From: Chloroflexota bacterium
GTDB taxonomy: Bacteria; Chloroflexota; Limnocylindria; P2-11E
Reading direction: 5' to 3'
DNA: 64,000 bases
NCBI GenBank assembly: GCA_016194865.1
Contig: JACQAT010000009.1
Location: 1-64,000 of the forward strand
The translations under genes were made by a program, and so were the position numbers. Below the pieces are notes generated by a model. The model did not search any database. It was not told where the DNA came from and was given only the letters and a program-made list of their open reading frames with translations. Numbering within the stretch: the first letter of the stretch is position 1; every line of letters starts with the position of its first letter. Positions 61,920 to 64,000 of this stretch are shown here, piece after piece.

Positions 61920-62423
61920 CTAGGTCGAAGACTCCGCCGCCTTCCCGCCGGTGTGGACGGTCCAGTCGCGCTCGTCGAAGTCCTTCGCGCAGAACGGGCA
62001 GATGTTCCACTCGGGGCGGATGAGCTTCGCGCACGAGGGGCAGACACGCTTCAGGCGGGTGCGGCAGGTGGGGCACAGCAGGAACTCGTCACCCACGCGC
62101 TCGTGGCAGGTGGGACAGACGAGACGCTGCTCCGCCTCCGCGAGGAGGCTCTCTTCCGCGAGCTGGCGCTCGTACGACTCGGCCAATGTCTCGCGCGGAC
62201 GGATGATCAGGTAGAGGAACAGGCCGAGGACGTTGAGCACGACGACCATCAGGCCATAGAGGTACGGCGTGATCTGGTTCTCGGTGCGGCTCTGCGCGTC
62301 GCGAACGGCCCAGTAGACCATCGCGAGGTAGAGGAAGAGCACGTACAGCCCGATGAAGCGCAGCGAGAACTGCACGAGCGCGTTGTTGACGAACGACGTC
62401 CAGATCCCACCGATATCGGGCAT
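61920..62423 (-). CDS. Membrane protein with double zinc ribbon
   Basis: 167 residues. Two membrane helices (about 15-40 and 55-75) are followed by a cytoplasmic helix and three CxxC knuckles (VCPTCHER, LCPTCRTR, VCPSCAKL, ICPFCAKDF), a zinc-ribbon pair (DZANK/zf-like). It seems an adaptor or structural protein; no enzyme motif. It is followed in frame and directly by radC sequence after a TAG stop. Function unknown. Confidence 0.78.
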   Translation of the reverse strand: MPDIGGIWTSFVNNALVQFSLRFIGLYVLFLYLAMVYWAVRDAQSRTENQITPYLYGLMVVVLNVLGLFLYLIIRPRETLAESYERQLAEESLLAEAEQRLVCPTCHERVGDEFLLCPTCRTRLKRVCPSCAKLIRPEWNICPFCAKDFDERDWTVHTGGKAAESST

Positions 62424-62432
62424 GGCCCTCTC

Positions 62433-63500
62433 CTAACGCGACAGTGGCGTGCGCGTGTCAAGCGACGAGCGCGCCACCCTGTCCCTCCAGTAGTCCAGCA
62501 GGTCACGCAGTGTCTGCTCGAACGGGATGCGCGGCTCCCAGCCGGTCGCCGCGCGGAACTTCGAGGTGTCGGCCCACAGGATCTTCACGTCGGAGGGCCG
62601 CAGCCGCGCCGGATCCTCTTCCGTGCGGATCTTGATGTTCGAATGGGACAGCAGGATGTCGAGCATCTCGCGGATCGACCAGGTGCGGCCGCTGCCGACG
62701 TTGTAGCTCTCGCCCGGCTCCGCTTTCTCGAGCGCGAGCCAGTAGGCGCGCACCATGTCGCGCACGTCCGTCCAGTCGCGCTTCGAGGTGAGGTCGCCGT
62801 GGTAGATCACGGGCTGGTGGCGACCGGCCTCGATCTCGGCGATCTGGCGCGCGAAGGTGCTCGTCACGAAGATGGTCCCGCGGCGCGGGCCGGTGTGATT
62901 GAAGCCGCGCGTCACGACCAGATGCATGCCGTACGACTTGAAGTACTGATACGCGAGCTTGTCCTGCGCGACCTTGCTCACCGCGTACGGTGAGAGCGGC
63001 CGCAGCGGATTCGTCTCCTTCATCGGGACCTCGTCGGGATGGACCAGGCCGTACTGCTCGCTCGAGCCCGCGACGTGCATCCGGATCTGGGTGTCGTGGC
63101 GACGGATCGCTTCGAGCAGGTTCAGCTGCGACTCGATGTTGGTGCGCAGCGTCGCGGCCGGCTCGTCGAACGAGGACTGCACGAACGACTGTGCCGCGAG
63201 GTGGAAGATGCGCTGCGGCTGCACCGACGCGACGAGCTTCTCGACCGCGCCCGCGTCCGTGAGCTCGCAGTGCAGCAGCGTGACGCGGCCCTTCTTCGCG
63301 TCCGCGCGAAGGCCGGCGCCGTCGCTGTAGCGGCCCTCGACGATGTCGATCTTCCCGGCGCGGGTCAGCTCCTCGAGGTTCTCCATACGGGAGCGCCAGC
63401 GATACGTTCCGTAGACCGAGACGTCCGGGTGCTCGGCGAGGATGTGCTCGGCCAGATGGCTTCCGGCGAAGCCCGTGATCCCGGTGATGATGACCCGCAT
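62433..63500 (-). CDS. GDP-mannose 4,6-dehydratase/Rmd-like SDR
   Basis: 355 residues. It has ITGITGFAGSHLAEHIL near residue 5, AGSSEQYGLV and SPYAVSKVAQDKLAY (YxxxK near 165), and FNHTGPRRG, typical of the GDP-mannose dehydratase/4-reductase group. It would make a GDP-6-deoxy sugar such as GDP-rhamnose or a keto intermediate. It is 20 kb from the glycan operon and probably a separate supply gene. ATG 63500 fits the N-terminus of the family. Confidence 0.8.
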   Translation of the reverse strand: MRVIITGITGFAGSHLAEHILAEHPDVSVYGTYRWRSRMENLEELTRAGKIDIVEGRYSDGAGLRADAKKGRVTLLHCELTDAGAVEKLVASVQPQRIFHLAAQSFVQSSFDEPAATLRTNIESQLNLLEAIRRHDTQIRMHVAGSSEQYGLVHPDEVPMKETNPLRPLSPYAVSKVAQDKLAYQYFKSYGMHLVVTRGFNHTGPRRGTIFVTSTFARQIAEIEAGRHQPVIYHGDLTSKRDWTDVRDMVRAYWLALEKAEPGESYNVGSGRTWSIREMLDILLSHSNIKIRTEEDPARLRPSDVKILWADTSKFRAATGWEPRIPFEQTLRDLLDYWRDRVARSSLDTRTPLSR

Positions 63501-63579
63501 ACGAGGAAGGCAGAGTAGCAAAGGGCATGCCGCGCTTGGCTGGGGAGCGAGGGGGCGAGCGCGCGAGTCGGTGAGCGGC

Positions 63580-64000
63580 CTAGCTGGGTCCTTGCGATCG
63601 GGGGGAGCGGGTCGGTGCCGGCCGGAATGCCGGGCGGTCGAGGATCGCAAGCAGCTCAGGCGGCACGTACACGCGCCCGTAGTTCTTCCCCGTGATCTCA
63701 CGCAGGATGTCGACACCCACCAGCTCAGAGATCGCAGCCCGGGCCGATACCGCGGTCACCTTCTGTCTTGTCGCGACACGCGCCGCCGTGACGAACATCG
63801 ACATGAAGAGGTCGTCGATCATGCCATGCGTGACGCGGCTACGAGATCGCTTGATCCGCTCGCGGTACGACGCTTCCAGCTTCGTGATCTCGTCAGCGCG
63901 TGCTGATGCATCGCGCGACTGGGTCTCAACTGCCTTGAGAAAGAGTCGCAGCCAAGGATCGAGGTCCCCCTTCAGACGGCCGAGCGACAAAGCGGTGTAG
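63580..64000 (-). CDS. Fic/DOC-family protein, C-terminal part (5' end beyond window)
   Basis: About 140 residues in frame to the window edge; the first codons read YTALSLGRLKGDLDPWLRLFL, the helix after the Fic active site. Later residues 80-125 form a winged-helix region (SELVGVDILREITGKNYGRVYVP), found in long Fic proteins. The catalytic HPFxxGNGR loop would be outside the window. Such proteins AMPylate target proteins. The N-terminus is cut by the edge, so only the end can be judged. Confidence 0.75.
   Translation of the reverse strand, partial: YTALSLGRLKGDLDPWLRLFLKAVETQSRDASARADEITKLEASYRERIKRSRSRVTHGMIDDLFMSMFVTAARVATRQKVTAVSARAAISELVGVDILREITGKNYGRVYVPPELLAILDRPAFRPAPTRSPRSQGPS

Overview
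The window is very GC-rich, gene-dense bacterial chromosome that reads like Chloroflexota (possibly a Limnocylindria-type lineage). This rests on three things: the extracellular proteins carry tandem NBR1-like Ig modules with the signature YHW..WDG.RT..EGVSWFS, one protein carries 'LPN(I/V)TKTLGG' modules, and there are no LPS/outer-membrane genes. The assignment is inference, since no rRNA or marker gene for placement is present. No tRNA, rRNA, CRISPR array, insertion sequence or phage gene was seen.

Layout. (1) 1-12775 holds short divergent blocks. On the minus strand are a methyltransferase, a GT2 glycosyltransferase and a short NeuB homologue, followed by a remnant of a neuA 3' end. On the plus strand is a compact acyl-handling cluster: MaoC hydratase, SDR, FkbH-type glyceryl-ACP synthase, ACP, lipoyl-E2-like acyltransferase, MBOAT O-acyltransferase and a second ACP. 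It meets, convergently, an SGNH hydrolase, an intact neuA and an ABC exporter; a plus-strand GNAT follows. (2) 12772-38791 looks like one minus-strand operon of 21 genes and about 26 kb in which no gap exceeds 22 nt. It encodes a lipid-linked surface glycan: a WecA/CapD-type fusion initiator, nucleotide-sugar enzymes, NeuB, an SpsF-like CMP transferase, two asparagine-synthase homologues, a WbpG/LegG-type amidotransferase, glycosyltransferases, an O-antigen ligase with TPRs, and two secreted Ig-domain proteins plus a cupin lipoprotein at its head. (3) 38800-41404 is a separately bounded gene for a 718-aa secreted paralogue of those two proteins. It has its own terminator, a strong ribosome-binding site and a structured leader that partly resembles a c-di-GMP-I riboswitch. 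(4) 41405-48393 holds an ECF sigma factor, a transmembrane anti-sigma/beta-propeller sensor, and secreted carboxypeptidase-regulatory-domain and Kelch proteins. (5) 48393-61155 is a cell-wall block: an amidase, a SpoIID/LytB protein and a subtilisin sharing the same Ig modules, then MreC, MreB and an NlpC/P60 hydrolase. (6) 61221-64000 holds RadC, a zinc-ribbon membrane protein, a GDP-sugar SDR and the C-terminal part of a Fic protein running off the end.

How they fit together. The likely theme is building, decorating and exporting a nonulosonic-acid-containing surface glycan on a monoderm-like wall, with extracellular proteins that may bind or display it. The most novel part is the FkbH-ACP-E2 trio, which resembles the glyceryl-ACP unit of tetronate antibiotics, joined to MBOAT plus SGNH acyl-transfer partners and placed beside sialic-acid-type genes. 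This suggests a glyceryl-type or other ACP-borne acyl decoration of a surface sugar.

Translation features recur. At least fifteen gene junctions use a 4-nt NTGA stop/start overlap. At three of them the only start that keeps the conserved N-terminus is CTG (CTGA), and two other genes seem to need an AUC-type start.
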